Below, in pieces: positions 1 to 6,115 of a stretch of DNA of 9,468 bases. The stretch comes from Candidatus Woesearchaeota archaeon (GTDB lineage Archaea; Nanobdellota; Nanobdellia; Woesearchaeales; PXDW01), in assembly GCA_003564925.1 (NCBI GenBank), contig PXDW01000112.1, positions 1 through 9,468 of the forward strand, in the 5' to 3' direction. A program made the position numbers and the translations under genes. The notes beneath the pieces are model-generated. The model saw only the letters and a list, made by a program, of their open reading frames with translations, ran no database searches and was not told the DNA's origin. The first letter of the stretch is position 1; each line of letters starts with the position of its first letter.

Positions 1-1
1 A

Positions 2-1972
2 GCTACAGCAGATGTTATCGGAGCAGTAGATATTGCAGCTAGCTTACAAGCTGAAGCAGTAACACAAGTTCCTGTAACCGGAACTGGAGTTGTTGTAGCA
101 GGAGGCGAAGTTAAGCAGGTGTCAATGAATACTCCGCTTGCCTCAGCAGATGCTTTTGGAGTATCGCCACTAAGACAGAACAAGATAGATGGTCTAATGG
201 ACTCAGACATGACAATAGACATAGATGGTGTAGATTACAACTACAGATACCATGATGAAATAAGAGTTATTGGAGTTGCAGGACAAAATATTACAGTGGA
301 AACTGGATTAACTGCTTATTTCCCTAATGAAGATTTTGAAGACAATGTTTTCTTGGAAGTTGATGAAGGATCCTTAGGATACTACTTTGTTTTCTCTGAT
401 TCATTAAGAGCGGGAAATATGATAAATGACTCGACAAGGGATGAGCCAATAGTCATACCATTTTTGGACAAAGAGCTTAGGATAACAGGAGCTTCACAAA
501 CATCTATGACAGTTGAAGTAGGAACAGAAAAATACCTAAATGCATTAGAAACTGTTACAGTTGATGGTCAGGATTTTACATTGTTAAGAACCTCAGAAAC
601 AGCAGCTGTAATCGAGTCTGAAGGCCAGATAGAAACAGTAAGACTAAACCAAGTCAAGAGATTTGGAGATTTAAGGGTAAAGGTAACAGAAATCTTTGAT
701 GATGTTGGAATTGAATTTGATTCCGCTACATTATTAATCGGAGATGATGTCTCAAAGACATACAATGATGGAGACGGATTTGTCGGACAAGACAGATGGG
801 ATCCTGATTGGGTATGGCACCTAGCTGATTTGGACACTGCTAACCCAACAATAGGTATAGTCTACAACCAAAGGCTTGATGACTATAATAATGTCCTTTA
901 TGTAGGAAATTCATTAGAATTGCCTGATGGATTTGCTTCAGTAGGAATCGAAGCCCTTAACCAGGACAGGCACCAAGAATATAGGGTTAGAGTAACAAGA
1001 GAGACATTAAGAGACTCTACAGGAGATAACATCTTAGTTTCATCTGCAGACGGCTCAGTAATACACTTTAGAAGCCTTGGCGGAAGAAACAATGGATTTG
1101 TTATTGCAGGAACAGAAACAGATGATGTCTATGTTTGGTACAACGCAACAGATGACAGAAGCGTATTATTCTACAGGGATAGCCATGACAACAGAATAAA
1201 GCATTCCGGTGTTACATTAGCAGCAGGAACAACAAATGCCAACCTATTCAGAATAGATTTTATTGATTCAAGAATCGATATAGGTGGTGCATCTAGCGCT
1301 AATGGAAAGCAAATCAACTGGACATTAGATGCAAACTCCCAAGACATTGTGTACTACACAGAAGTTAGCGGTAGTGACAGATTTGAGTACCTTGGAAGGT
1401 CAAGAGGAGACACAGTAACAGCATTAGATGTTGTAGTTGATGAAAGAGACATTTCTGGATGGGATAAAGACACGTTAACAGCAGACGGTATTAAGATGAT
1501 TGCTTATGGAAACACCGCTTCTGGAGACGAGTTCAGATTTATGGTTCCATCGGATGAATCTGACTTCAAGGCAAGTGTAGTCATAAGGACTAAAGAAGGT
1601 GTTGTAACCGGAGCTGACGGAACAGCAGACAGAGTGAACCCAATTCCAGTAGGTATGGGTGTACTTGACAAAGATGTAAGTGTGGGAAATGAAAACATGA
1701 TAGTTGTTGGAGGTCCATGCGCTAACACTATCGCAGCAGAGCTATTAGGATTCCCAGACCCATGCGCAGAAGGCTTTGAAGCTGGAAAAGCTAAGATTAA
1801 GGCTTTCGATGTAGCAGGTAGAGTTGCCATATTAGTAGCTGGATACGAGGCAATGGAAACCCAGGGAGCAACCAGAGTATTGGCTAACTATGAAGACTAC
1901 GACTTAACAGGAGACGAAGTAGAAGTAGTTGTAACTAGCTTGGCTAATATAAGAGTGTCAGCTGTCCAATAA
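2..1972 (+). CDS. S-layer protein, Methanococcus-like family (5' end missing)
   Basis: Structural protein that probably forms the paracrystalline cell-surface layer. The frame is open from base 2, giving 656 visible residues, so the real start and signal peptide lie upstream. The first residues (ATADVIGAVDIAAS) match the N-terminal S-layer domain of methanococcal proteins, which normally follows the signal peptide closely, so little is probably missing. The C-terminal ~100 residues resemble the S-layer C-terminal domain (MIVVGGP at visible 565-571, then ILVAGY, then a VLANYEDYDL stretch and the end). The middle is beta-rich, strongly acidic and poor in Lys. The only two Cys are in the C-terminal domain (codons at 1718 and 1763). 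There are four N-x-S/T sequons (NIT, NDS, NAT, NWT). G+C looks higher than in neighbouring genes, as expected for a highly expressed gene. Family membership is quite sure; the exact cellular role is inferred. Confidence 0.85.
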   Translation, partial: ATADVIGAVDIAASLQAEAVTQVPVTGTGVVVAGGEVKQVSMNTPLASADAFGVSPLRQNKIDGLMDSDMTIDIDGVDYNYRYHDEIRVIGVAGQNITVETGLTAYFPNEDFEDNVFLEVDEGSLGYYFVFSDSLRAGNMINDSTRDEPIVIPFLDKELRITGASQTSMTVEVGTEKYLNALETVTVDGQDFTLLRTSETAAVIESEGQIETVRLNQVKRFGDLRVKVTEIFDDVGIEFDSATLLIGDDVSKTYNDGDGFVGQDRWDPDWVWHLADLDTANPTIGIVYNQRLDDYNNVLYVGNSLELPDGFASVGIEALNQDRHQEYRVRVTRETLRDSTGDNILVSSADGSVIHFRSLGGRNNGFVIAGTETDDVYVWYNATDDRSVLFYRDSHDNRIKHSGVTLAAGTTNANLFRIDFIDSRIDIGGASSANGKQINWTLDANSQDIVYYTEVSGSDRFEYLGRSRGDTVTALDVVVDERDISGWDKDTLTADGIKMIAYGNTASGDEFRFMVPSDESDFKASVVIRTKEGVVTGADGTADRVNPIPVGMGVLDKDVSVGNENMIVVGGPCANTIAAELLGFPDPCAEGFEAGKAKIKAFDVAGRVAILVAGYEAMETQGATRVLANYEDYDLTGDEVEVVVTSLANIRVSAVQ

Positions 1973-1982
1973 AACTAAAATA

Positions 1983-2004
1983 TTTTTTATTTTTTTCTTT
2001 TTTT
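1983..2004 (+). terminator. Oligo-T terminator after the S-layer gene
   Basis: Ten bases after the S-layer stop codon come three T runs (T6, T7, T7) separated by single A and C bases, with no hairpin. This is the form of intrinsic terminator used by archaeal RNA polymerase. It also separates the presumably strongly transcribed S-layer gene from the convergent Nudix gene. The rest of the gap to 2081 holds nothing I recognise. Confidence 0.75.
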
Positions 2005-2081
2005 AAATGCTTTTTCTAAATGATGAATAGAATAAGTTTAAGAATGTATGAAACTAGTTCAATATCCATAACCTCATAAAA

Positions 2082-2546
2082 TCATATAGAACTAAGAAAT
2101 TCATCAGCCTTCTTCAAAACCTTTTTGTCATTGCTATATGTTAATCGATTATAAGCATCTTCAAAATTCAGCCAGGCATAATTGATATGCTCAAAGCTTA
2201 AAACAACATTTTTTTCTTTGGTTTCTCCCAAAAAGAACCTGACATATTTTATAAATTTATTTCCCATTATAACCAAAGGGTATCTTATATTTTCCTTAAA
2301 GCCAGGTATGTAATCAACCTGAGAAATGCCTGTCTCTTCTTTTATTTCTCTAATTATAGCCTCTTTCTCTGTTTCGCCATCATCTATTTTCCCTTTAGTA
2401 TATCCCCAATGCCCGTATCTATAGTGGAGCAAAAGGTATTTTATCTCAGAATTTTCCCTTCTAAAAAGAACACATGCTGATGTGAATATAGTATTACTTT
2501 CAATTTTATTTGATCTAGTAAGAATACCAATTAAAAACTTAGCCAT
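2082..2546 (-). CDS. Nudix hydrolase, Ap4A-hydrolase-like
   Basis: Hydrolase of nucleoside diphosphates linked to another moiety (154 aa). A perfect Nudix box GX5EX7REUXEEXGU lies at residues 52-74 (GKIDDGE at 52-58, then REIKEETGI at 66-74), with the metal-binding glutamates present. The segment before it (YGHWGYTKGKI, 44-54) is of the type seen in asymmetric bis(5'-nucleosyl)-tetraphosphatases (W-x-x-x-KG), and a Trp at about 125 lies in the later part where that family also has aromatic residues. Substrate is therefore probably Ap4A or a related dinucleotide, but Nudix substrates are hard to read from sequence. About 17 residues precede the usual N-terminus of the fold; no internal ATG gives a shorter form. 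The gene lies 43 nt downstream of the radical SAM gene on the same strand, so co-transcription is likely. Confidence 0.85.
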   Translation of the reverse strand: MAKFLIGILTRSNKIESNTIFTSACVLFRRENSEIKYLLLHYRYGHWGYTKGKIDDGETEKEAIIREIKEETGISQVDYIPGFKENIRYPLVIMGNKFIKYVRFFLGETKEKNVVLSFEHINYAWLNFEDAYNRLTYSNDKKVLKKADEFLSSI

Positions 2547-2571
2547 AAATTTATTCTGTTTGCATTACTAT

Positions 2572-2580
2572 AATAAATTT
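2572..2580 (-). promoter_or_regulatory. Possible TATA box for the Nudix gene
   Basis: On the minus strand AAATTTATTATAG reads across this stretch, about 25-33 nt before the Nudix ATG at 2546. The spacing would give a leaderless mRNA. It lies in the 43-nt gap after the radical SAM stop codon, so the Nudix gene may have its own promoter as well as read-through. In such AT-rich DNA the match is weak evidence. Confidence 0.35.
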
Positions 2581-2589
2581 TCTATTATT

Positions 2590-3780
2590 TTAAGCCATAC
2601 TTCCAACAAAAATATTGTGCTTTGTCCTAATAATCCTTATTCTGCATTTTTCATTCCTGCATTTTGAACTGTCAAAATTTATAACTGATATACACCTATT
2701 GTTTGATGATGCAAGACCTTCGTTCTTAAACCTTCCTTCTGAGACAATATCTGCAATTATTATCTGGTTTTTTTTGAAAGGCTTTGGAAATTGGTTGTCT
2801 TTTTTTATCATAAAATCATTATTTGAAAGTATTAATTTTAATTTGTGTTTATTCTCTAAATCTTCCAAAATAGAGTAAAATTTTTCCCAGGCCATCTGTT
2901 TTTTTATATTCTTCCCATGCCTGTAATTCAAATAATTTTGAATTCCAATCTTAGCCTTTATCTTTTTTGAAAATTCTATCAAACTGCTTAAGTCATCTTC
3001 GTTAATGCCCTCAACAAGAACAGGTGCAATAACAAGCTCCATTTTTTTTGCTATGTATTCGGCTATATCTTTAATTTTATTCAGGGGGTAAGTGCATCCT
3101 GACATCTTATCTACAGTTTTTTGATTCAGGCTGTTCAAAGAAAGATTTATTTTAGTAAGGCCCGCTTTCTGAAAAGTTTCAACCAATTCTTTCGATAGCA
3201 AAATTCCATTTGTTTCTAAAGAAATCTCCTTTACATTATTTATTCCTCTTATATCTTTAATTAAGCTAACTAATGGTTCATAAAGCAAGGGTTCTCCCTG
3301 AGCTGAGATATGAACTTCAACAAGATTTTCCTTTATAATAGCAACTTTTTTTAGCTCTTGAACAAGATATTCTTTCTCAACTACAAAATCCCTTTCCCTT
3401 TTATTTGCATCTACAGAGCAATATATACAATCTATATTGCATCCTGTTACAGGCTTTAATTCTATAAGATTAGATCCCCTATCTATGATTCCAAAGTATC
3501 CTGTTCCAATCAAAGGAATTCCTGAATTTTTATGAACATAAGTTACCGGTTTTCCCATTGAGTTTTTAAGATTTTTAAACGAATCTTCAAGCAAAAAATT
3601 AAACTTGGAGGATTTTTTTTCAGAAGCCTTAAATTCTATAAAATTTTTACCAATGTAAAAATTACCTATTTTAGACAAATCATCTTTTCTTAAAAAAGAA
3701 TAAAAATGCTTAAGAAAAATAATCTTAATTTTATCATTGCCTTCCTCAAATCTAATATCATTAAATTCAAACCTAACCAT
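2590..3780 (-). CDS. Radical SAM protein with C-terminal OB/TRAM-like domain (archaeal COG2100-like)
   Basis: Probable Fe-S enzyme of unknown reaction (396 aa). The cluster-binding CxxxCxxC motif is C114-NID-C118-IY-C121, for a 4Fe-4S cluster with S-adenosylmethionine. QGEPLL at 161-166 is the GGEP-type SAM-binding strand, and ETNG at 189-192 and INLSLNS at 211-217 are later barrel strands. Residues 1-110 form an N-terminal extension. Residues ~335-396 (PFKKNQIIIADIVSEGR, then RIIRTKHNIF) resemble an OB or TRAM-like nucleic-acid-binding fold with three Cys (C363, C374, C379). The whole architecture resembles the archaeal 'predicted Fe-S oxidoreductase' group COG2100; that assignment is from memory. 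A TATA-like site lies about 23 nt before the ATG and supports this start. The Nudix gene follows. RNA modification is a guess from the tail domain. Confidence 0.82.
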   Translation of the reverse strand: MVRFEFNDIRFEEGNDKIKIIFLKHFYSFLRKDDLSKIGNFYIGKNFIEFKASEKKSSKFNFLLEDSFKNLKNSMGKPVTYVHKNSGIPLIGTGYFGIIDRGSNLIELKPVTGCNIDCIYCSVDANKRERDFVVEKEYLVQELKKVAIIKENLVEVHISAQGEPLLYEPLVSLIKDIRGINNVKEISLETNGILLSKELVETFQKAGLTKINLSLNSLNQKTVDKMSGCTYPLNKIKDIAEYIAKKMELVIAPVLVEGINEDDLSSLIEFSKKIKAKIGIQNYLNYRHGKNIKKQMAWEKFYSILEDLENKHKLKLILSNNDFMIKKDNQFPKPFKKNQIIIADIVSEGRFKNEGLASSNNRCISVINFDSSKCRNEKCRIRIIRTKHNIFVGSMA

Positions 3781-3802
3781 AAAAGAACTAAAATGTTATT
3801 AT

Positions 3803-3811
3803 CTTATATTC
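3803..3811 (-). promoter_or_regulatory. TATA box for the radical SAM gene
   Basis: GAATATAAG on the minus strand ends 22 nt before the ATG at 3780. At the usual TATA-to-start distance of about 25 nt, transcription would begin at or next to the start codon, giving a leaderless mRNA. Confidence 0.5.
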
Positions 3812-3891
3812 TTTTCCATAATTTTCCCATAATAGTAGCATAACAATCTAAACAGGTTTTCATAAACTCACCAGAATTTAATATAAAAAAA

Positions 3892-3900
3892 TTTAAATAG
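3892..3900 (+). promoter_or_regulatory. TATA box for the GINS gene
   Basis: TTTAAATAG lies 21 nt before the ATG at 3922, preceded by an A-rich stretch that could serve as a BRE. The same nonamer occurs at 5481-5489, 20 nt before the L44e ATG. The two copies at nearly equal spacing support a real promoter element and leaderless transcripts. Confidence 0.65.
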
Positions 3901-3921
3901 ATAGCATATTTTTAAGTTTAT

Positions 3922-4863
3922 ATGACTGAAAAAGTTAATATAACTTATGAAACTCTTTTTGATATTTTAAGACTTGAAAAAAATACAGGAGAGCTTCAAA
4001 AGCTTAAAGATTCATTTTATCAGGATGTATTCTCATATTTTAACAGTAAAAAAGAAGTGCTACAAAGGGAAGAAAGTATGTTTTCAGAAACAGATAAAGA
4101 GAAAACCCTTATTCAAATTCAAAATATAAAAAGGCTCCTTAAGGAATTATATGAAAAAAGGGAGAGAAAAATAATTGAATTGGCAATAAATAAGTCGAGA
4201 ACTGGTTCAGACATACTGGATTTATCAGCCCTTCTTCCACAAGAAAAAAAGATTTTTTCTCAGCTAGTTAAGATTTTTAGCTCATATAGGGAAGAAATAT
4301 TGAATAACATAATGAATGGTAAACAGCCTACATTAAATGAAAGCATAGGAAAGCAAATTTTGCATGATAAAGAAGATAAAAATTATACTGAAAAAGATAA
4401 CAATGTTGATAATGCAGATTTAAGCTCTAATGGATATGGTGAAAAGAGTGATTATAGGAAAAAAAAGTATGATGATAATAAAGAGGATGAAGATAATAAT
4501 GATATTAAACCTAAGGATATTGAGGATAAAGATGGATTAGATGATAAGAGTAAATCTGAAAGTTATGAAGGCACCAGAAATACTGATTCAGGAAATGCTG
4601 ATACTAACCTAGGAAATGCTGATTCAGAAGACCATGAATCAGAGGAAAGTAAAAAATACAGCTTCTATGACGAAGAAAAAGAAGATGATTCAAAAAAAGA
4701 AGAAACAAAGACGGTTAAATTTATACATCCTGTTCCAAAATTTTTGGGAAGGGAATTAGAGGTATATGGGCCTTTTGATTCAGAAGATATAGCTAAACTG
4801 CCATTAGATATTGCAAATATTCTTATAAGGAAGGGCAGGGCTCATGGGATTGAAGAGCAATAA
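3922..4863 (+). CDS. GINS complex subunit, Gins51 type, with long acidic linker
   Basis: Subunit of the GINS complex that activates the MCM helicase at the archaeal replication fork (313 aa). Residues ~7-137 are the helical A domain (ITYETLFDILRLEK at the start, a conserved helical run IQNIKRLLKELYEKRERKI around 65-83). Residues ~263-313 are the small beta-rich B domain, with VPKFLGRELEVYGPF at 271-285 and LPLDIANILIRKGRAHGI at 293-310. The A-before-B order is that of Gins51/Sld5-Psf1-type archaeal proteins. Between them lies a ~125-residue low-complexity linker (139-262) rich in Asp, Glu, Lys, Asn and Ser. The length is well above the roughly 190 aa I expect for many archaeal Gins51 proteins. 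Both domains are intact and in one frame, so this is not a broken gene. No separate Gins23 is visible here. Confidence 0.85.
   Translation: MTEKVNITYETLFDILRLEKNTGELQKLKDSFYQDVFSYFNSKKEVLQREESMFSETDKEKTLIQIQNIKRLLKELYEKRERKIIELAINKSRTGSDILDLSALLPQEKKIFSQLVKIFSSYREEILNNIMNGKQPTLNESIGKQILHDKEDKNYTEKDNNVDNADLSSNGYGEKSDYRKKKYDDNKEDEDNNDIKPKDIEDKDGLDDKSKSESYEGTRNTDSGNADTNLGNADSEDHESEESKKYSFYDEEKEDDSKKEETKTVKFIHPVPKFLGRELEVYGPFDSEDIAKLPLDIANILIRKGRAHGIEEQ
4591..4623 (+). repeat. Short in-frame direct repeat in the GINS linker
   Basis: GGAAATGCTGAT occurs at 4591-4602 and again at 4612-4623, 21 nt (seven codons) apart, encoding GNAD twice within DSGNADTNLGNADS. In-frame periodicity suggests that the linker grows or shrinks by slippage or unequal recombination. 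Confidence 0.75.
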
Positions 4864-4866
4864 TTT

Positions 4867-4876
4867 TTTATATAAT
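4867..4876 (+). promoter_or_regulatory. TATA-like box before the nucleotidase gene, overlapping a T-run
   Basis: TTTATATAAT lies 18 nt before the ATG at 4895. The T6 run just before it (4864-4869), directly after the GINS stop codon, could terminate the GINS transcript. The 31-nt gap therefore seems to combine an end and a start, though read-through is equally possible. Confidence 0.5.
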
Positions 4877-4894
4877 TTAATTATTTAGTTATCA

Positions 4895-5473
4895 ATGTTG
4901 ATTGCAGTGGATTTGGATGAGATTCTAGCAGGCTTTTTGGACGCATTTATTTTATTTTATAATGAAAAGTATAATGCTAATCTAAATAGGGATAATTTCC
5001 ATACTTATAAGTATTGGGAAGTACTTAAATGCACCAGAGATGAGTCTATAAGGACTGTATACGAATTTTATAAAACACCTCATTTTAAGAATATAAAAGC
5101 CATAGATGGTTCAATAGAAGGTATTAATGAATTAAATAGAGAGCATGAATTAATAATTATTACAGGCAGACCAAACTATGTAAAAAAAGAAACAGAAAAA
5201 TGGATAGAAAGTCATTTTTCTAATAAATTTTCAGAAGTATATCTTACAAATCTTTTTTCTCTAAATGGCTCTTTTGTTACTAAGACTGAAATATGCAAAG
5301 ATATGAAAACGAGTATTGCAATAGAGGATGATTTTGAACATGCCAAAGATTATTCTTCTAATAACATTAAAGTTTTGTTAAAAAAATACAAGTGGAATGA
5401 AAACAAAGATTTGCCACATAATGTTGAGTATGTTAATAATTGGGAAGACATTATCAAAAAAATAATTATATAG
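4895..5473 (+). CDS. HAD-family 5'-nucleotidase (NT5C / deoxyribonucleotidase type)
   Basis: Small HAD phosphatase, probably acting on nucleoside monophosphates (192 aa). Motif I is DLDEIL at residues 6-11, with the nucleophile Asp6 and the general acid/base Asp8. Motif II is IITGRP with Thr90. A basic residue for motif III is probably Lys130 or Lys136, and motif IV is AIEDD at 142-146 with Asp145/Asp146 for Mg2+. The helical insert at about 15-65 forms the small cap after motif I. The order and size fit the 5'(3')-deoxyribonucleotidase (NT5C) family, in which the archaeal members are poorly characterised. No signal peptide, so it should be cytoplasmic. Chosen start is the ATG directly before the motif I strand (MLIAVDLD). 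Substrate specificity cannot be read from the sequence. It sits between replication and ribosome genes without an obvious partner. Confidence 0.78.
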   Translation: MLIAVDLDEILAGFLDAFILFYNEKYNANLNRDNFHTYKYWEVLKCTRDESIRTVYEFYKTPHFKNIKAIDGSIEGINELNREHELIIITGRPNYVKKETEKWIESHFSNKFSEVYLTNLFSLNGSFVTKTEICKDMKTSIAIEDDFEHAKDYSSNNIKVLLKKYKWNENKDLPHNVEYVNNWEDIIKKIII

Positions 5474-5480
5474 AAAGATT

Positions 5481-5489
5481 TTTAAATAG
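5481..5489 (+). promoter_or_regulatory. TATA box for the L44e gene
   Basis: TTTAAATAG 20 nt before the ATG at 5510, with AAAGA just upstream as a possible BRE. It is identical to the box before the GINS gene. A leaderless L44e mRNA is expected, since no Shine-Dalgarno sequence precedes the ATG. Confidence 0.65.
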
Positions 5490-5509
5490 GTGATATTTTC
5501 TTTAAAGTT

Positions 5510-5827
5510 ATGAAGCTACCAAAGGCAATAAAAAGGTATTGTCCTTTTTGCAAGAAGCATTCCGACCATAAAATTGCTCAGGCTAAAAGGAAAACTCCTA
5601 GCAGCGCTCATCCATTAGGGTATGGAAGCAAGAAAAGAGCTAAATTAAGAGGCAGTGCCAGAGGAACAGGAAATTTAGGAAGATACTCCAAACCAGCTGT
5701 AACTAAGTTTAAAATGAGCGGGAAAAAAACAACAAAAAAGACAGATTTGAGGTATCAGTGCACGAAGTGTAAAAAATCCCATACCCAAAACAAGGGAATA
5801 AGGGCCAAAAAAGTAGAATTTGTATAA
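5510..5827 (+). CDS. rpl44e: 50S ribosomal protein L44e
   Basis: Zinc-binding protein of the archaeal large ribosomal subunit near the E site (eukaryotic eL42). At 105 aa it is slightly longer than the ~92-95 aa of many archaeal members and close to the eukaryotic length. The N-terminus MKLPKAIKRYCPFCKKHSDH is typical. The zinc pairs are C11/C14 and C84/C87 (YQCTKCKKSH at 82-91). The C-terminal GIRAKKVEF tail is the family signature. The middle (residues ~25-75) is very rich in Lys, Arg, Gly and Ser, as expected for an rRNA-binding extension. The gene opens the ribosome-biogenesis cluster, but a 108-nt gap with its own TATA-like box separates it from S27e, so the two may be transcribed separately. 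Confidence 0.95.
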   Translation: MKLPKAIKRYCPFCKKHSDHKIAQAKRKTPSSAHPLGYGSKKRAKLRGSARGTGNLGRYSKPAVTKFKMSGKKTTKKTDLRYQCTKCKKSHTQNKGIRAKKVEFV

Positions 5828-5832
5828 TTTAT

Positions 5833-5841
5833 TCTGTTTTT
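5833..5841 (+). terminator. Possible T-run terminator after L44e
   Basis: A TCTGTTTTT stretch shortly after the L44e stop codon could end the L44e transcript before the S27e promoter. Only one short T5 run is present, so termination is probably partial at best. Confidence 0.3.
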
Positions 5842-5888
5842 ATAATACGATTTATTGCTTATATTATATCCTAAATTTATTCAAAAAG

Positions 5889-5899
5889 CTTATAAATAT
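5889..5899 (+). promoter_or_regulatory. TATA box of the S27e-aIF2a-nop10-PAC2 operon
   Basis: CTTATAAATAT preceded by CAAAAAG, a good TATA plus BRE-like arrangement. It is centred about 42 nt before the S27e ATG, so transcription should start near 5918-5922, leaving a leader of about 15 nt. That is just long enough to contain the Shine-Dalgarno site at 5923-5928. Confidence 0.6.
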
Positions 5900-5922
5900 T
5901 CCCTTATTTCTAAGCATAGACA

Positions 5923-5928
5923 GGAGGT
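5923..5928 (+). promoter_or_regulatory. Strong Shine-Dalgarno site that fixes the S27e start
   Basis: GGAGGT lies 7 nt before the ATG at 5936. It is the clearest Shine-Dalgarno motif in the window. It decides the S27e start against an in-frame ATG at 5855, which would add 27 residues encoded by the promoter region. Confidence 0.85.
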
Positions 5929-5935
5929 AATTATC

Positions 5936-6112
5936 ATGAGCGACTCAAATTCAAAATTTGTTAAAGTTAGATGCCCAAAATGCAAGAATGAGCAAATAAT
6001 ATTCGGAAAATCAGCAACACTGATTAAATGCTTGGTTTGCGATAAAGTGATAGCTGAGCCTACAGGAGGCAAGACTAACATAAAAGCAAGAATTTTGGAA
6101 GTGCTAGAATAA
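5936..6112 (+). CDS. rps27e: 30S ribosomal protein S27e
   Basis: Zinc-ribbon protein of the archaeal small ribosomal subunit (58 aa, normal for the family). The zinc ligands are C13/C16 (RCPKCKNEQ) and C32/C35 (KCLVCDKV). FGKSATLIKC, VIAEPTGGK and the ending IKARILEVLE are all close to the archaeal consensus. The ATG at 5936 is chosen because of the Shine-Dalgarno site 7 nt upstream and because the family begins only about 10 residues before the first zinc pair. The aIF2-alpha gene starts 3 nt after its stop codon, so they must share an mRNA. Position next to aIF2-alpha and Nop10 is the common archaeal arrangement. Confidence 0.95.
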   Translation: MSDSNSKFVKVRCPKCKNEQIIFGKSATLIKCLVCDKVIAEPTGGKTNIKARILEVLE

Positions 6113-6115
6113 AAA

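Larger units (their letters stand above)
3781..3921. promoter_or_regulatory. Divergent intergenic promoter region
   Basis: This 141-nt AT-rich spacer separates the divergent radical SAM (-) and GINS (+) genes. It holds one TATA-like box near each end and a less AT-rich centre (about 3841-3875) with no palindrome or operator that I can see. No RNA gene or small ORF is supported. Confidence 0.6.

Noticed and set aside
119..127. GTG or ATG start for the S-layer gene near 119-127.
   Set aside because: The same frame is open back to base 2 and encodes the recognisable N-terminal S-layer domain, so the gene begins outside the window.
568..1830. Three antisense ORFs of 64-108 codons inside the S-layer gene.
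   Set aside because: They are out-of-frame shadows of a long, well-supported gene, with no start signals and no recognisable domain.
2005..2081. Possible small RNA or tRNA in the gap, because of an AGTTCAAT stretch like a T-loop.
   Set aside because: The flanking bases do not pair into T-arm or acceptor stems, and the gap is only 77 nt with no D-loop-like block.
2482..2878. Plus-strand ORFs of 61 and 87 codons opposite the Nudix and radical SAM genes.
   Set aside because: They lie over coding sequence with clear catalytic motifs on the minus strand, and their apparent membrane-like composition is the complement of AT-rich codons.
4336..4707. Frameshift or fusion of two genes in the GINS reading frame, because of the odd linker.
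   Set aside because: The frame is continuous with no stop, and the N- and C-terminal parts are the two expected domains of one GINS protein.
5855..5935. N-terminal extension of S27e from an ATG at 5855.
   Set aside because: It covers the TATA box and the Shine-Dalgarno site, and the added residues match nothing in the S27e family. The ATG at 5936 fits both signals and family length.
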